From NCBI RefSeq assembly GCF_003345655.1, contig NZ_QQOH01000002.1, forward strand, positions 744,001-808,000: a DNA stretch of 64,000 bases. The letters are read 5' to 3'. The stretch is from Motiliproteus coralliicola. GTDB lineage: Bacteria; Pseudomonadota; Gammaproteobacteria; Pseudomonadales; Balneatricaceae. Positions 1 to 8,880 of the stretch are shown here, one piece after another (within the stretch, counting starts at the first letter, position 1; every line of letters begins with the position of its first letter). The notes below the pieces were generated by a model. That model had not been told where the DNA came from. It did no database searches and saw nothing but the letters and a program-made list of their open reading frames with translations. Both the position numbers and the translations under genes were made by a program.

Positions 1-2435
1 AACTGGCAAAGGCCCATGAGGGCCAGGGGCGACCGCTGAGGGCAATCGAGATTCTGCAGCGGCTGATCGGTCAGTACCCGACTGCCAACACCAGACTCTA
101 CGCCGATGCCCAGTTCAGGTTCGGTGAGCTGTTGTTCGGCGAACAGGACTTTGTCCGGGCGGAGGCGGCCTATGGTGCCGTGGTGAAATTGGGTGAAGGG
201 GTGGCCGTCTATGAGCAGGGGCTGAACAAGCTGGGCTGGAGCCTGCTGCGGCAGGAACGTTATGACGAGGCGCTGGAGCCGTTTTTCACCCTGCTGGACC
301 GCAAGATACCGCCGAATTCGGATCCGCAGCGGCTGTTTTCAGAACGCTCAAAGGCCGATCGGGAACAGATTGATGATCTGTTCCGGGCCGTCAGCCTGTG
401 CTTTTCCTCGCTCGCCGGAATCGATGCCGTCGCCGACTTCTTCGAGCGTCGGGGGAGCAGACCCTACGAGTTGGAGGTATACCGACATCTTGCCGACCAC
501 TATCAGCGTAAAGGATTGTCCACCGATGCCGCCGCTACCTGGCTTGCGCTGGCCCGGCACCGACCCCTGGATTCTGACGCTCCCCGCCACTACCTGAAAG
601 CGATCCGGCTTTACCGGCGGGAGGGTTCTCAGCAGAGCGTCCTGATCACCCGAGCCGAGTTTGTCGAGCGCTACGGGCTGGAGCGGGAATTCTGGCGCCG
701 ACATGAGCCGTCGTCGTTTCCGGAGGTGATCACGCAGTTGCAGACGTCGCTGGTGGAACTGGCCGGTGATTCCCATCGACAAGCGCTGAAAACCGGATCG
801 GTCGAGGCGTTTGAAATGGCGGAGCAACGCTATCGTCGCTACCTGACCGGTTTTGGTAGCACAGCCGGTAGCGCTGTCGATAGCGAGCTGGCGGTCGAGA
901 TGAACTTTCAGCTGGCCGAGCTGCTATACCAGCGCGGTGTCTATTCCCGCGCCGTGACGGAGTACCAGCGCGTCGCCTATGAGCGAGGTAACAGTGACCG
1001 TGGCAGCGAGGCGGGTCGATCGGCCCTCAAGGCTTACGCTCAGCAGCTGAAACTGCTGGAGGGGGAAGCGCAGACCCTCTGGTTTGAGCGCTTTACCGAG
1101 AGTCAGCTACGGTTTGTCCGGACCTGGCCCGAGCACCGGGATGCGGTGGCTGTGTTCAGCCGGGCCGGTTCCGAGCTGCTGGATCGCGGTCGACTGGTGG
1201 AGGTTGCCGAAGCCACTGAAACGCTGCTGCAACAGCAGGGGGTGCCGGTAATGCTGCGTCAGGTTGCCTGGACCTTGCTGGCCCGGGCCCGGTTTCAGCA
1301 GCAGGACTATCCCGGGGCGGAGCATGGCTATCGGCAGGCCCTAGGGCTGGCGGCAGCCGACGATGTTCGACGAACCGCGCTACGCGAAGTCATGGCACTT
1401 GCTGTCTACCGCCAAGCGGAAGCGGCCCGGGATGAAGGCGATCAGCCGCGCGCGGCAGAACTGTTTCTCCGGGCTGCCGCCGACGGCGGTTCGGAATCAT
1501 CTGTTCACCCCAGAGCACAATATGATGGGGCAACGTCGCTGTTGGTACTGGAGCGGTGGGATCCGGCGATCCGGGTGCTGCAGCAGTTTCGTGATGATCA
1601 TCCCGGCCTCCCGTTGCAGCAGCAGGTGTTACCGAAGCTGGCCTTCGCCTACGACCGCGGCGGTCGCCGGATCGAAGCTGCTGATGCTTGGTTTGAACTG
1701 GGGCGAGGTCAGAGGCCTGCAGTTGAGCGCCGTCAGGCGTTGCTGCGGGCAGCCGAACTCTATCAGCAGTTGGATCGTATCGAACAGGCGCAAGCTGCTC
1801 TCGAGCGCTATGTCGGGGATTTTCCGAAGCCCGTGGCCGAGGCGGTTGCCGTGCGTCGGAAACTGGCGGATCTGGCCCACTCGTCAGACGATGAGCCGGG
1901 ACGCAAACACTGGCTGATGGAGATCATCCGAACGGATCGATTTGGGGGTGACGACAGCACCGCCCCGGTGGCGGCGCAGGCAAGTCTGAGCCTGGCAGAG
2001 GAGCAGGTCAGCGCTTTTGAGCGGATCCGGCTGACCGAACCGCTGCAGCAACAGCTGACGAAAAAACTGCAGGCGATGAAGCGGGCGTTGAAGGCGCTGG
2101 AGGCGGTTACCGACTATGGTGTTGGGGGGACCACCACGGCTGCCACCTACCGAATCGCCGGGATGTACCATGAACTGGGAGATGAACTGCTGAATTCCGA
2201 GCGGCCGCGGGGGTTGAACGATGAAGAGCTGGCGCAGTATGAACTGTTGCTCGAAGAGCAGGCGGCGCCTTTTGAAGAGCAGGCCATTTCGTATTACCAG
2301 ACCAATGTCAGCAGAATCTCCGGGGGACAATACGATGCATGGATTGAACAGAGCCTGAAACGGCTTGCAGAGCTATGGCCCGCCAGATATGCGAAAGAGG
2401 AGCGCAGTGAAACCACCGTGGAAGCACTCGACTAG
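1..2435 (+). CDS. TPR-repeat protein, 5' partial
   Basis: The reading frame is open from base 3, so the gene begins upstream of the window; 810 residues are visible. The product is almost wholly alpha-helical with degenerate TPR-like helix pairs throughout, for example stretches rich in YQRGVYSRAVTEYQ and YPGAEHGYRQAL patterns. This suggests a periplasmic or membrane-attached scaffold, but the N-terminus that would show a signal peptide is missing. Its end overlaps the next gene, a TPR lipoprotein, and ExbB/ExbD/TonB-like genes follow on the same strand. By context it is a structural partner of an energised envelope complex. No catalytic motif is seen. Confidence 0.8.
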   Translation, partial: LAKAHEGQGRPLRAIEILQRLIGQYPTANTRLYADAQFRFGELLFGEQDFVRAEAAYGAVVKLGEGVAVYEQGLNKLGWSLLRQERYDEALEPFFTLLDRKIPPNSDPQRLFSERSKADREQIDDLFRAVSLCFSSLAGIDAVADFFERRGSRPYELEVYRHLADHYQRKGLSTDAAATWLALARHRPLDSDAPRHYLKAIRLYRREGSQQSVLITRAEFVERYGLEREFWRRHEPSSFPEVITQLQTSLVELAGDSHRQALKTGSVEAFEMAEQRYRRYLTGFGSTAGSAVDSELAVEMNFQLAELLYQRGVYSRAVTEYQRVAYERGNSDRGSEAGRSALKAYAQQLKLLEGEAQTLWFERFTESQLRFVRTWPEHRDAVAVFSRAGSELLDRGRLVEVAEATETLLQQQGVPVMLRQVAWTLLARARFQQQDYPGAEHGYRQALGLAAADDVRRTALREVMALAVYRQAEAARDEGDQPRAAELFLRAAADGGSESSVHPRAQYDGATSLLVLERWDPAIRVLQQFRDDHPGLPLQQQVLPKLAFAYDRGGRRIEAADAWFELGRGQRPAVERRQALLRAAELYQQLDRIEQAQAALERYVGDFPKPVAEAVAVRRKLADLAHSSDDEPGRKHWLMEIIRTDRFGGDDSTAPVAAQASLSLAEEQVSAFERIRLTEPLQQQLTKKLQAMKRALKALEAVTDYGVGGTTTAATYRIAGMYHELGDELLNSERPRGLNDEELAQYELLLEEQAAPFEEQAISYYQTNVSRISGGQYDAWIEQSLKRLAELWPARYAKEERSETTVEALD

Positions 2436-3057
2436 CCTCGTTGCCGGTGGGATCGTCGCCGGACTGCTGTGGGGATGTGCGCCCGCCGCGCAGATTCCAC
2501 CGCAACCCATACTCGCCGAGACCGGCACACAGGGGGCAACTGCTGCGATTCCCGCTGTCGACGGGCGGCTGCAGAAAACCTTTGATGAGGCGCTCAGCCG
2601 GATGAAAGCAAAACAGTTTCACGAAGCCGCCAAGCGGTTGGAAGCGATTGCCCGGGAAGGGCAGGCCGTGCCGGGGGTGCAGCTCAATCTCGGCATCGCC
2701 TATCTCCAACTGGGTGAACATAGCAGGGCCGAACAGGCATTGCGGCAGGCGCTTGCGTTGGATGGGGGAAAATCCATCACCTACAATCAGTTGGGTATAT
2801 TGCTTCGCCGGCGTGGGCAGTTCCAACAGGCGCGGGAAGCCTACCAAAAGGCACTGACATTGGAACCGGGTTATCCTCTGGCGCATCTGAATCTTGGTAT
2901 TCTGTGCGACCTCTATCTGCAAAACCGCGGCTGTGCATTAAGTCACTACCGGGCCTATCAGCGCCTGTCCGCAGTCGCTGATCCGCAGGTGGAACTCTGG
3001 ATCGAAGACCTGCAGAGGCAGGAGTATGACCAGAGTTCCACGGAGGCCCTGCAATGA
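2407..3057 (+). CDS. TPR-repeat outer-membrane lipoprotein (PilW-like fold)
   Basis: 216 residues from a GTG at 2407, preceded by the strong Shine-Dalgarno AGAGGAG. A longer frame upstream (TTG 2365 or ATG 2389) lacks such a site. From 2407 the protein begins with a short basic stretch, a hydrophobic segment and a lipobox ending LLWGC, so it should be lipidated. The rest is three or so TPR units (around QLNLGIAYLQLGEHSRAEQ, NQLGILLRRRGQFQQAREAY and AHLNLGI). It overlaps the upstream TPR gene by about 29 bp and the downstream gene by 4 bp (ATGA), which implies translational coupling. Likely role: protein-protein scaffold of the ExbB/D-linked envelope complex. Confidence 0.8.
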   Translation: MKPPWKHSTSLVAGGIVAGLLWGCAPAAQIPPQPILAETGTQGATAAIPAVDGRLQKTFDEALSRMKAKQFHEAAKRLEAIAREGQAVPGVQLNLGIAYLQLGEHSRAEQALRQALALDGGKSITYNQLGILLRRRGQFQQAREAYQKALTLEPGYPLAHLNLGILCDLYLQNRGCALSHYRAYQRLSAVADPQVELWIEDLQRQEYDQSSTEALQ

Positions 3058-3362
3058 AATCCGCCGCGACCATACTGCTGCTGATCGCTGTTCTGCTGTC
3101 GAAGCAAGCTGCAGCCGCTGAACAGGAGCAACTGGAGCCACAGGAGCAACTGGAGCAGAAGCCCCTCTCCATCCGGGGTAGCCGGGCGCTACCTAGCACA
3201 GTCTATATTGCCCCATGGAAACAACTGGGTGCTCCTCTGGATGGAGCTACGTTCGAGAATCGTCTGGATGATAAACCGGAACCCCTGGAGCCGGAGCAGT
3301 TTCGTAAAGAGCTGGAGCTTATTCAGAAGGGCTACAGTGTCGATACGGTCCCTGACCACTAG
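3054..3362 (+). CDS. small exported protein of unknown function
   Basis: 102 residues starting at an ATG that overlaps the preceding stop (ATGA). The N-terminus is a signal peptide (MKSAATILLLIAVLLS, then KQAAAAEQ), followed by a Gln/Glu/Leu-rich imperfect repeat (EQLEPQEQLEQ) and an acidic tail. No domain is recognised. It is the last gene before a strong 14-bp hairpin that separates it from the ExbB-like gene. Position and export signal suggest a periplasmic accessory of the same envelope system. Confidence 0.65.
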   Translation: MKSAATILLLIAVLLSKQAAAAEQEQLEPQEQLEQKPLSIRGSRALPSTVYIAPWKQLGAPLDGATFENRLDDKPEPLEPEQFRKELELIQKGYSVDTVPDH

Positions 3363-3380
3363 CCGAGGCTAGCGGAAGGC

Positions 3381-3415
3381 GACGGACAACCAGGGAGGGA
3401 ACCTGGTTGTCCGTC
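3381..3415 (+). terminator. perfect 14-bp stem-loop between the TPR genes and the ExbB-like gene
   Basis: Arms 3381-3394 and 3402-3415 are exact reverse complements around a 7-nt loop (GAGGGAA). No T-run follows (the next bases are AAGTTAATAATA), so it is not a classic intrinsic terminator. It could be an attenuator, an mRNA-processing or stabilising hairpin, or a protein-binding site. Confidence 0.5.
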
Positions 3416-3492
3416 AAGTTAATAATACATTCCGATGTGGTGCTCCTTGAATCCGGACGCCGGACTGGCAAGCAACTGTTGAGGTTTATGTT

Positions 3493-4146
3493 ATGGATAA
3501 TCTATACGCGGTGCTCAGGTTCTTTCAGTCCGGTGGCGTGTTTATGTATCCGATCGTTCTGGTGCTGGCGCTGGGGATAGCCATCATTATCGAGCGCTAT
3601 ATCTATCTGACCGTTGTCGCCGTGCGTAGCCGTAAGGTCTGGCAACGGGTATTGCCACTGCTGGAAGAGGGGCGCTATGAGAACGCCTGGGAGCTGACGC
3701 TACGCTCTGATTCAGCCATGAGTCGAATCCTGGCGTACGGGCTGCAGCGGGCTAAAGGCGATGGCTCTGCCGGGGAGGTGCAGATGGCCATGGAAGAAGG
3801 GATGCTGGAGTATATTCCCCGACTGGAAAAACGGACCCACTACCTGGCCACTTTTGCCAATATCGCGACCCTGCTGGGACTGCTGGGGACGATTATGGGA
3901 CTGACCGAGGCATTTTCAGTCCTTGCCGATATCGATCCGGCAAATAGGGCCGACCTGCTGTCGGCCAGTATTTCGGTGGCGATGAATACCACCGCCTTTG
4001 GCCTGATGGTTGCCATCCCCCTGCTGCTGGCCCATGCCTATATGCAGACCAAGACTAATCAACTGCTGGACAGCCTGGAGATGGCGGTGGTCAAAGTCTC
4101 TAACCTTGTACATAGCGGTGGCGCCGGAACCGATGAGCCGAAGTGA
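3493..4146 (+). CDS. MotA/TolQ/ExbB-family proton channel
   Basis: 217 residues. There is an N-terminal membrane helix (GVFMYPIVLVLALGIAIIIERYIYL), a cytoplasmic helical domain, and two further membrane helices, the first carrying the family signature IATLLGLLGTIMGL and the second SVAMNTTAFGLMVAIPLLL. Length and topology match ExbB/TolQ. Such proteins form the stator pentamer that conducts protons and drives ExbD/TolR partners, two of which are encoded directly downstream. GAGG precedes the ATG. Neither TolA nor TolB is present and the terminal energy transducer is AgmX-like, so this is not the Tol-Pal operon. Confidence 0.9.
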   Translation: MDNLYAVLRFFQSGGVFMYPIVLVLALGIAIIIERYIYLTVVAVRSRKVWQRVLPLLEEGRYENAWELTLRSDSAMSRILAYGLQRAKGDGSAGEVQMAMEEGMLEYIPRLEKRTHYLATFANIATLLGLLGTIMGLTEAFSVLADIDPANRADLLSASISVAMNTTAFGLMVAIPLLLAHAYMQTKTNQLLDSLEMAVVKVSNLVHSGGAGTDEPK

Positions 4147-4166
4147 CGGGTAGGTGAAGGAACCCC

Positions 4167-4682
4167 ATGATGAGAAGGTATCGGCAGGCCAGGACCAGAC
4201 GGGAAACGCCGACGGTGGACGTGACCGCCTTTCTCAGCTTACTGGTGATTCTGATCCCCTTCCTGCTGATCTCTGCGGTTTTTTCCGGCATCACCATCCT
4301 TGAACTGCAGACGCCTACTGAGGGTAGGGAGGTATCTCCGGCCTCCGATCCGCTGCAGCTGCAGGTGGTGGTACGCAGCGGCACCCTGGTTGTGGATTAT
4401 CAGGGTCGGCAACGTCCCTTGATCGTGAAAAGAACCGAGGATGGGGAAGACTGGCGAGAACTGGCGGAAGTGGCTGCGGATCTGAAGCAGCGCTTTCCTG
4501 CAAGTACCGAGGCAACCCTGCTGTTCGAGCCGCAGGTTCCCTACGATGTTCTGGTGCAGGTGATGGATGCGGTTAGAATCCGGCAGTACAGAGACGCCGA
4601 TGAGCTGATCCGGGAGCCGATGTTCCCAAATCTGGCGCTGGGGGAAGTGGCTGCTGACAAGTCCGGGGGGAGAGCAAAATAA
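4167..4682 (+). CDS. ExbD/TolR-family protein, first copy
   Basis: 171 residues: a short basic cytoplasmic tail, one membrane helix (VDVTAFLSLLVILIPFLL) with the conserved proton-carrying Asp at its start, and a periplasmic domain. AAGGA lies just upstream of the ATG. Its stop overlaps the start of the second ExbD-like gene by one base (TAATG). ExbD-type proteins sit in the pore of the ExbB ring; two different copies next to one ExbB suggest a heterodimer. Confidence 0.85.
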   Translation: MMRRYRQARTRRETPTVDVTAFLSLLVILIPFLLISAVFSGITILELQTPTEGREVSPASDPLQLQVVVRSGTLVVDYQGRQRPLIVKRTEDGEDWRELAEVAADLKQRFPASTEATLLFEPQVPYDVLVQVMDAVRIRQYRDADELIREPMFPNLALGEVAADKSGGRAK

Positions 4683-5212
4683 TGACGCCGGGACCTTCTG
4701 CACGCTCGATTCAGCGTCGTCAGCGACGATCCGGGGGGCGTTTCCAGCTTAACCTGGTTGCGTTGATGGATGTGTTCACCATCCTGGTGTTTTTCTTCCT
4801 GGCTCATTTCTCGGAGTTCACCACGGTCGATGATCAGCAGGCGGTCAGCCTGCCGGAATCACTGGCCCGACAGACGCCTCGCGATACATTGGTGATCACG
4901 GTTACCCGGCAGCATATTCTGGTGCAGGGAGAAGCGGTGGCGGATACCGGGGCCAGCCTGAACTCGCCGCAGAGCGAAATCAGTGGGCTCCGTAGTGCCC
5001 TGCTGCGGGCGCGTTCCGATAGTGCGGCCGCCGATGACGATAGCGGTGGCGATATCAGCGGCGGTACCCGTGGCGTAGACTGGGAGGTGACCATTATGGG
5101 GGATAAATCGATTCCGTTCCGGCTGCTGAAAAAGGTGATGCTGACCAGCAGCCGGGCCGGTTATGAGCATATTTCGCTGTCGGTGCTGCAGCGATCGACG
5201 AACTCGGGTTAA
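4682..5212 (+). CDS. ExbD/TolR-family protein, second copy
   Basis: 176 residues with a basic N-terminus, a single membrane helix (LNLVALMDVFTILVFFFL) that keeps the conserved Asp, and a periplasmic domain of about 130 residues containing a Ser/Asp/Gly-rich insertion (around SDSAAADDDSGG). It is preceded by a GGGGAGAG ribosome-binding site inside the end of the first ExbD gene. It is clearly diverged from the first copy, so the pair probably has distinct roles. Confidence 0.85.
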   Translation: MTPGPSARSIQRRQRRSGGRFQLNLVALMDVFTILVFFFLAHFSEFTTVDDQQAVSLPESLARQTPRDTLVITVTRQHILVQGEAVADTGASLNSPQSEISGLRSALLRARSDSAAADDDSGGDISGGTRGVDWEVTIMGDKSIPFRLLKKVMLTSSRAGYEHISLSVLQRSTNSG

Positions 5213-5214
5213 CG

Positions 5215-6270
5215 ATGATATCGGGATCTCTACAGCCGGCACTGCCCTGGGTCGGATCTCCGGAAGAGGAGCGTCGCTTCCGCCGGATCTTGGCCGCCTC
5301 GGTGCTGCTCTTCCTGCTGCTCGGTGTGGTTGTTGCTCGGCTGGAGTTGCCGCAGATTGATCGGGACGAGCTGTCGGAGCCGCTGCGTATTGCCCATATC
5401 CTGGCCGAAACCATTACCCGACCGACCGGCACCGAGGCTGCACCTCGTCGGGCCCGAGCTCCGACTCCTGCTCCGCGATCCGCGGTCCGGGCCGAATCTG
5501 AGCCCCCTGCTGCAACCTCCTCAGAGCCCGCTCCAGCGGCTGTTGCCGCTGCGCCGCCGCCGGCACCGGTGGAGCCTGTTGCCAAACCGAAGTCGGTTAA
5601 ATCCCGGCCGCCCGGAGCGCAGGATAAAGGCGCTGAGGTGGCGGCACCTCGTCAGGAGCCGCTCCGGAGTACGGTTGAGCGCTACGGTGTGCTGGCTCTC
5701 AGCGATTCCCTGGCTGAGCTACGCCGGTCGGCGCCGAAGATCGCTACCGATCGGGTGGGGACGGATAGTCAGGGTGTCGGCGAGCTCGCTGCGGCTAAAC
5801 CGCAACCTACGGCGGACATCACCCGAGGCAGTGGCGGTCTTGGCGCTGATGGACCGAGTCTGGAGCAACTGACCGGCGCGCCCGAGCTGAGGGAAGAGCT
5901 GATCGCGGGAACAGGCCCCGGTCTGGTGACCGGCAGTGGCGAGGGGACCGCCGGGCCTGCAACCGGCGATCTGCGGAAAACGCGGAGCGAAGACGAGATT
6001 CAGGAGATACTCAACCGCCATAAGCGAGCGATCTACCGGATCTACAACCGTGAGCTGAGGAAAAACCCTAGCCTGCGGGGGAAGGTGGTAGTCAGCATTA
6101 CCATCGCCCCGGCCGGTGAGGTCACCGGTAGCCGGGTTGTTTACAGTGAGCTGAAGGCCGAATCCCTGGAGCAGAAGCTGATCCTGTTGATAAAGCGGAT
6201 CGACTTCGGTGCTAAACCGGGAGTGCCGACGGTGACCACCAGGGTGCCGATTGAATTTTTCCCGGTCTGA
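5215..6270 (+). CDS. TonB-like energy transducer with AgmX/PglI-type C-terminal domain
   Basis: 351 residues. There is one membrane helix near residues 22-40 (ILAASVLLFLLLGVVVA), a long Pro/Ala/Arg-rich periplasm-spanning linker (about 75-165), a Gly-rich segment, and a C-terminal domain from about residue 260 (begins RSEDEIQEILNRHKRAIYRIYNREL). The last part, with GKVVVSITIAPAGEVTGS and IKRIDFG, matches the TonB-like domain of AgmX/PglI proteins known from myxobacterial motility loci. It follows the ExbB/ExbD genes and is presumably the arm they energise. The outer-membrane target is unknown. Confidence 0.75.
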   Translation: MISGSLQPALPWVGSPEEERRFRRILAASVLLFLLLGVVVARLELPQIDRDELSEPLRIAHILAETITRPTGTEAAPRRARAPTPAPRSAVRAESEPPAATSSEPAPAAVAAAPPPAPVEPVAKPKSVKSRPPGAQDKGAEVAAPRQEPLRSTVERYGVLALSDSLAELRRSAPKIATDRVGTDSQGVGELAAAKPQPTADITRGSGGLGADGPSLEQLTGAPELREELIAGTGPGLVTGSGEGTAGPATGDLRKTRSEDEIQEILNRHKRAIYRIYNRELRKNPSLRGKVVVSITIAPAGEVTGSRVVYSELKAESLEQKLILLIKRIDFGAKPGVPTVTTRVPIEFFPV

Positions 6271-6340
6271 ACCGGGCCGGGTCTCGGGTAACGGCATGAA
6301 CCGACGATCAGGGACCAGTAGCTATCGATGGAGCGGAGTT

Positions 6341-7336
6341 ATGACGCGGAGAACGCCGTCGTTGCTGGTGCTGATCACGCAGTTACTGGTGTTGACGCTG
6401 CTGCCGATGGCCTCGGAAGTTCGGGCCGAAGAGCCACCGGCACTGGACTGGAACAGACTGCTGCAAGATCCTGACCCTGGACAACTGATGCAGATGGCTA
6501 CCGATTATGAAAAGGCCCGCTGGGGTCATCATGACTACGGACGGGCCCGGCAGCTTTACTGTGCCGCAGCACGACTTGGCCATACTCCGGCCCAGCTTCG
6601 GCTGGCCTGGATGTACGCCAACGGCGTCGGATCGCCTCAGGACCGGGGGCTTGCAGGGGCCTGGTTGCGGGTGGCTGTCGCCGGAGGCAGCGCCGAGGCG
6701 CGACGATTTCTGGCTTTTCTCAACTATCCGCCCAGAGACCGAGACCCCCGCTGCACCTGGGACAGCCGCTTCGATGAATATGCTCTGGTGGAGATCCCTG
6801 TGCTGCCTGTTGAAGATCACTCCCCGATCTATGGCGAGTCAATCACCACCTGGGCTGAGGGCATCGGTGGTGAGGCGGCGGCCGGTGATCCCAGTGTCCG
6901 GCAGATCAAATCCTGGGTTCGGCGCCTGGCGCCGCAATACGGACTGGAACCGGATCTGGTTCTGGCGATGATCCGGGTCGAATCCAACTTTAATCCACGA
7001 GCCCGCTCCCATAAGAACGCCTGGGGGCTGATGCAGTTGATCCCGGAAACCGCCGCTCGTTTCGGAGTTCGTGACAGCACCCATCCGATCCAGAATCTGC
7101 ATGGTGGTATGGCTTATCTTCGCTGGTTGCTGGCCTATTTCCCTGCAGATCTGCGACTGGCTCTGGCGGGCTATAATGCTGGTGAAGGTGCCGTCGAGAA
7201 GTACCGCGGGGTCCCTCCCTATCACGAAACCCGGCAGTATATTCGTAAAGTACTTCGATTTTATGGCCGGAACAGCCACCCTCCGGTAGAGCGGGTTGTC
7301 AACCCGTCGCGCATTGTACCGACAGACCGTCAATAG
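6341..7336 (+). CDS. exported lytic transglycosylase with Sel1-like repeats
   Basis: 331 residues from the ATG at 6341, which follows GGAG and opens with a clean signal peptide ending near SEVRAEEP. Earlier in-frame starts (6251, 6296) would bury the signal peptide. Residues about 60-130 form Sel1/TPR-like repeats (AAARLGHTPAQLRLAWMYANGVG). The C-terminal half is an SLT domain with the catalytic Glu in ESNFNPRARS, then GLMQLIPETAARFGV and GYNAGEGAV. It should cleave peptidoglycan glycan strands in the periplasm. It closes the envelope cluster and may open the wall for the ExbB/D/AgmX-like complex. Confidence 0.85.
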   Translation: MTRRTPSLLVLITQLLVLTLLPMASEVRAEEPPALDWNRLLQDPDPGQLMQMATDYEKARWGHHDYGRARQLYCAAARLGHTPAQLRLAWMYANGVGSPQDRGLAGAWLRVAVAGGSAEARRFLAFLNYPPRDRDPRCTWDSRFDEYALVEIPVLPVEDHSPIYGESITTWAEGIGGEAAAGDPSVRQIKSWVRRLAPQYGLEPDLVLAMIRVESNFNPRARSHKNAWGLMQLIPETAARFGVRDSTHPIQNLHGGMAYLRWLLAYFPADLRLALAGYNAGEGAVEKYRGVPPYHETRQYIRKVLRFYGRNSHPPVERVVNPSRIVPTDRQ

Positions 7337-7395
7337 CCCTCAGCGCTCGTGTGATATTGGTGTGTATTTTGAGAAAAAACGAGAAAAGTGCGGAA

Positions 7396-7428
7396 GCAAA
7401 AGAAAGCGGCTGCAAGATGCAGCCGCTT
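7396..7428 (-). terminator. intrinsic terminator of trpB
   Basis: Arms 7404-7413 and 7419-7428 (AAGCGGCTGC / GCAGCCGCTT) form a perfect 10-bp stem with a 5-nt loop. Read on the minus strand the stem is followed by a T-rich run (TTCTTTTGC), as expected for the end of the trpB transcript. It may also slow the convergent transcript from the left. Confidence 0.75.
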
Positions 7429-7462
7429 GATAACCAACCGATTACGGAAGCTATCTTCTATT

Positions 7463-8665
7463 CTACAGACCCAGCTTGTCGGCGACGTAGTCGGCGTCCT
7501 TGTCACCACGACCGGACAGGTTGACCAGGATGGTCTGATCGGCCGGCAGGGTCGGGGCCAGTTTCATCGCATAGGCAACCGCATGGGAGCTTTCCAGCGC
7601 CGGGATAATGCCTTCTTTACGTGACAGGGTCATAAAGGCGTCCAAGCATTCCTGATCGGTGATGCTGGTGTAGTCCACCCGCTCGATATCTTTCAGGTAG
7701 CTGTGCTGCGGACCGACACCCGGGTAGTCCAGACCGGAAGCGATCGAGTGTACCGGCATCGGCTCGCCGTCCTCGGTCTGCAGGACGTAGCATTTCATCC
7801 CATGCAGCTCGCTGGGTGCACCTAGAGTCAGGGTGGCGGAGTGTTCCTGAGTATCCAGGCCCTTACCGGCCGGCTCGACGCCGACGATGTTGACCGATTC
7901 GTCATTCAGGAAGGCGGTGAACAGGCCCATGGCATTGGAACCGCCACCGACACAGGCGGTGATGTAGTTCGGCAGCTCGCCGGTCTGTTCGAGGAACTGA
8001 GCACGTGCCTCCTCGCCGATAATGCTCTGGAAGTCGCGAACCATCATCGGGAACGGGTGCGGCCCAACCACCGAGCCGATGGCGTAGAAGAAGTTGACCG
8101 GGTCTTTCAGGTACTCTTCGAAGGCACTGTCGACGGCGTCCTTCAGCGTTGCGGTGCCGCGGGTCACGGGAACCACCTTGCAGCCAAGGATCTTCATCTT
8201 GGTGACGTTGGGGTGTTCTTTCTCGATATCGACCTGCCCCATATGGATCTCGCACTCGATCCCCACCAGTGAGCAGGCGGTGGCCAGCGCAACGCCGTGC
8301 TGGCCGGCACCGGTTTCGGCCAGTACCTTGGTCTTGCCCATGTACTTGGCCAGCAGGGCCTCGCCCAGGCAGTGGTTGATCTTGTGGGCGCCGGTGTGAT
8401 TCAGGTCTTCGCGCTTGAGGAAGATCTTGGCGCCACCGCAGTGTTCGGTCAGGCGCTTGGCGTAGTAGAGCGGGCTGGGGCGGCCAACGTAGTATTTGTA
8501 GAGTTCCAGCAATTCGCTGCGATAGGCCTCGGTATCCTTGATCTCACGGTATGCGCGATCGATATCGTCCATGATCGCTTTCAGCTCCGGGGGGATGATC
8601 TGACCGCCGTAGCTACCGAAAAAGCCTTCGGCGTTGGGCATCGGGGCAAAATCAAATGAACTCAT
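7463..8665 (-). CDS. trpB: tryptophan synthase beta chain, stand-alone
   Basis: 400 residues from the ATG at 8665, chosen because AAGGAG lies 7 nt upstream and the longer frame adds 15 non-family residues. The PLP-binding Lys is in HTGAHKIN, the catalytic Glu region is [10 protein letters not shown], and the phosphate-binding loop is [10 protein letters not shown]. The C-terminal NLSGRGDKD is typical of the family. The enzyme joins indole and serine to give tryptophan. No trpA, trpC or trpF is adjacent, and the text after the PLP lysine ([16 protein letters not shown]) differs from the usual gammaproteobacterial operon form. It may be a second TrpB used for indole salvage. Confidence 0.9.
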   Translation of the reverse strand: MSSFDFAPMPNAEGFFGSYGGQIIPPELKAIMDDIDRAYREIKDTEAYRSELLELYKYYVGRPSPLYYAKRLTEHCGGAKIFLKREDLNHTGAHKINHCLGEALLAKYMGKTKVLAETGAGQHGVALATACSLVGIECEIHMGQVDIEKEHPNVTKMKILGCKVVPVTRGTATLKDAVDSAFEEYLKDPVNFFYAIGSVVGPHPFPMMVRDFQSIIGEEARAQFLEQTGELPNYITACVGGGSNAMGLFTAFLNDESVNIVGVEPAGKGLDTQEHSATLTLGAPSELHGMKCYVLQTEDGEPMPVHSIASGLDYPGVGPQHSYLKDIERVDYTSITDQECLDAFMTLSRKEGIIPALESSHAVAYAMKLAPTLPADQTILVNLSGRGDKDADYVADKLGL

Positions 8666-8880
8666 AACAGACTCCTTGGCATTATGACGAGCCCAAGTCG
8701 CTGTCGGCATACTTAGGCGTATATTCGAGCCATCTTATCAGGGCCTAACCGGGCTTCAATATGTTTCGTATCAATTACAGATTCGTGGCGGTTCGACTTT
8801 GGTCGAGCTGGTCGGATTGGTTACACTGTCGGCCTTTGCGGCGATCTGTCGCACTGGTTAATTTCTGATCAATTTTGTAG

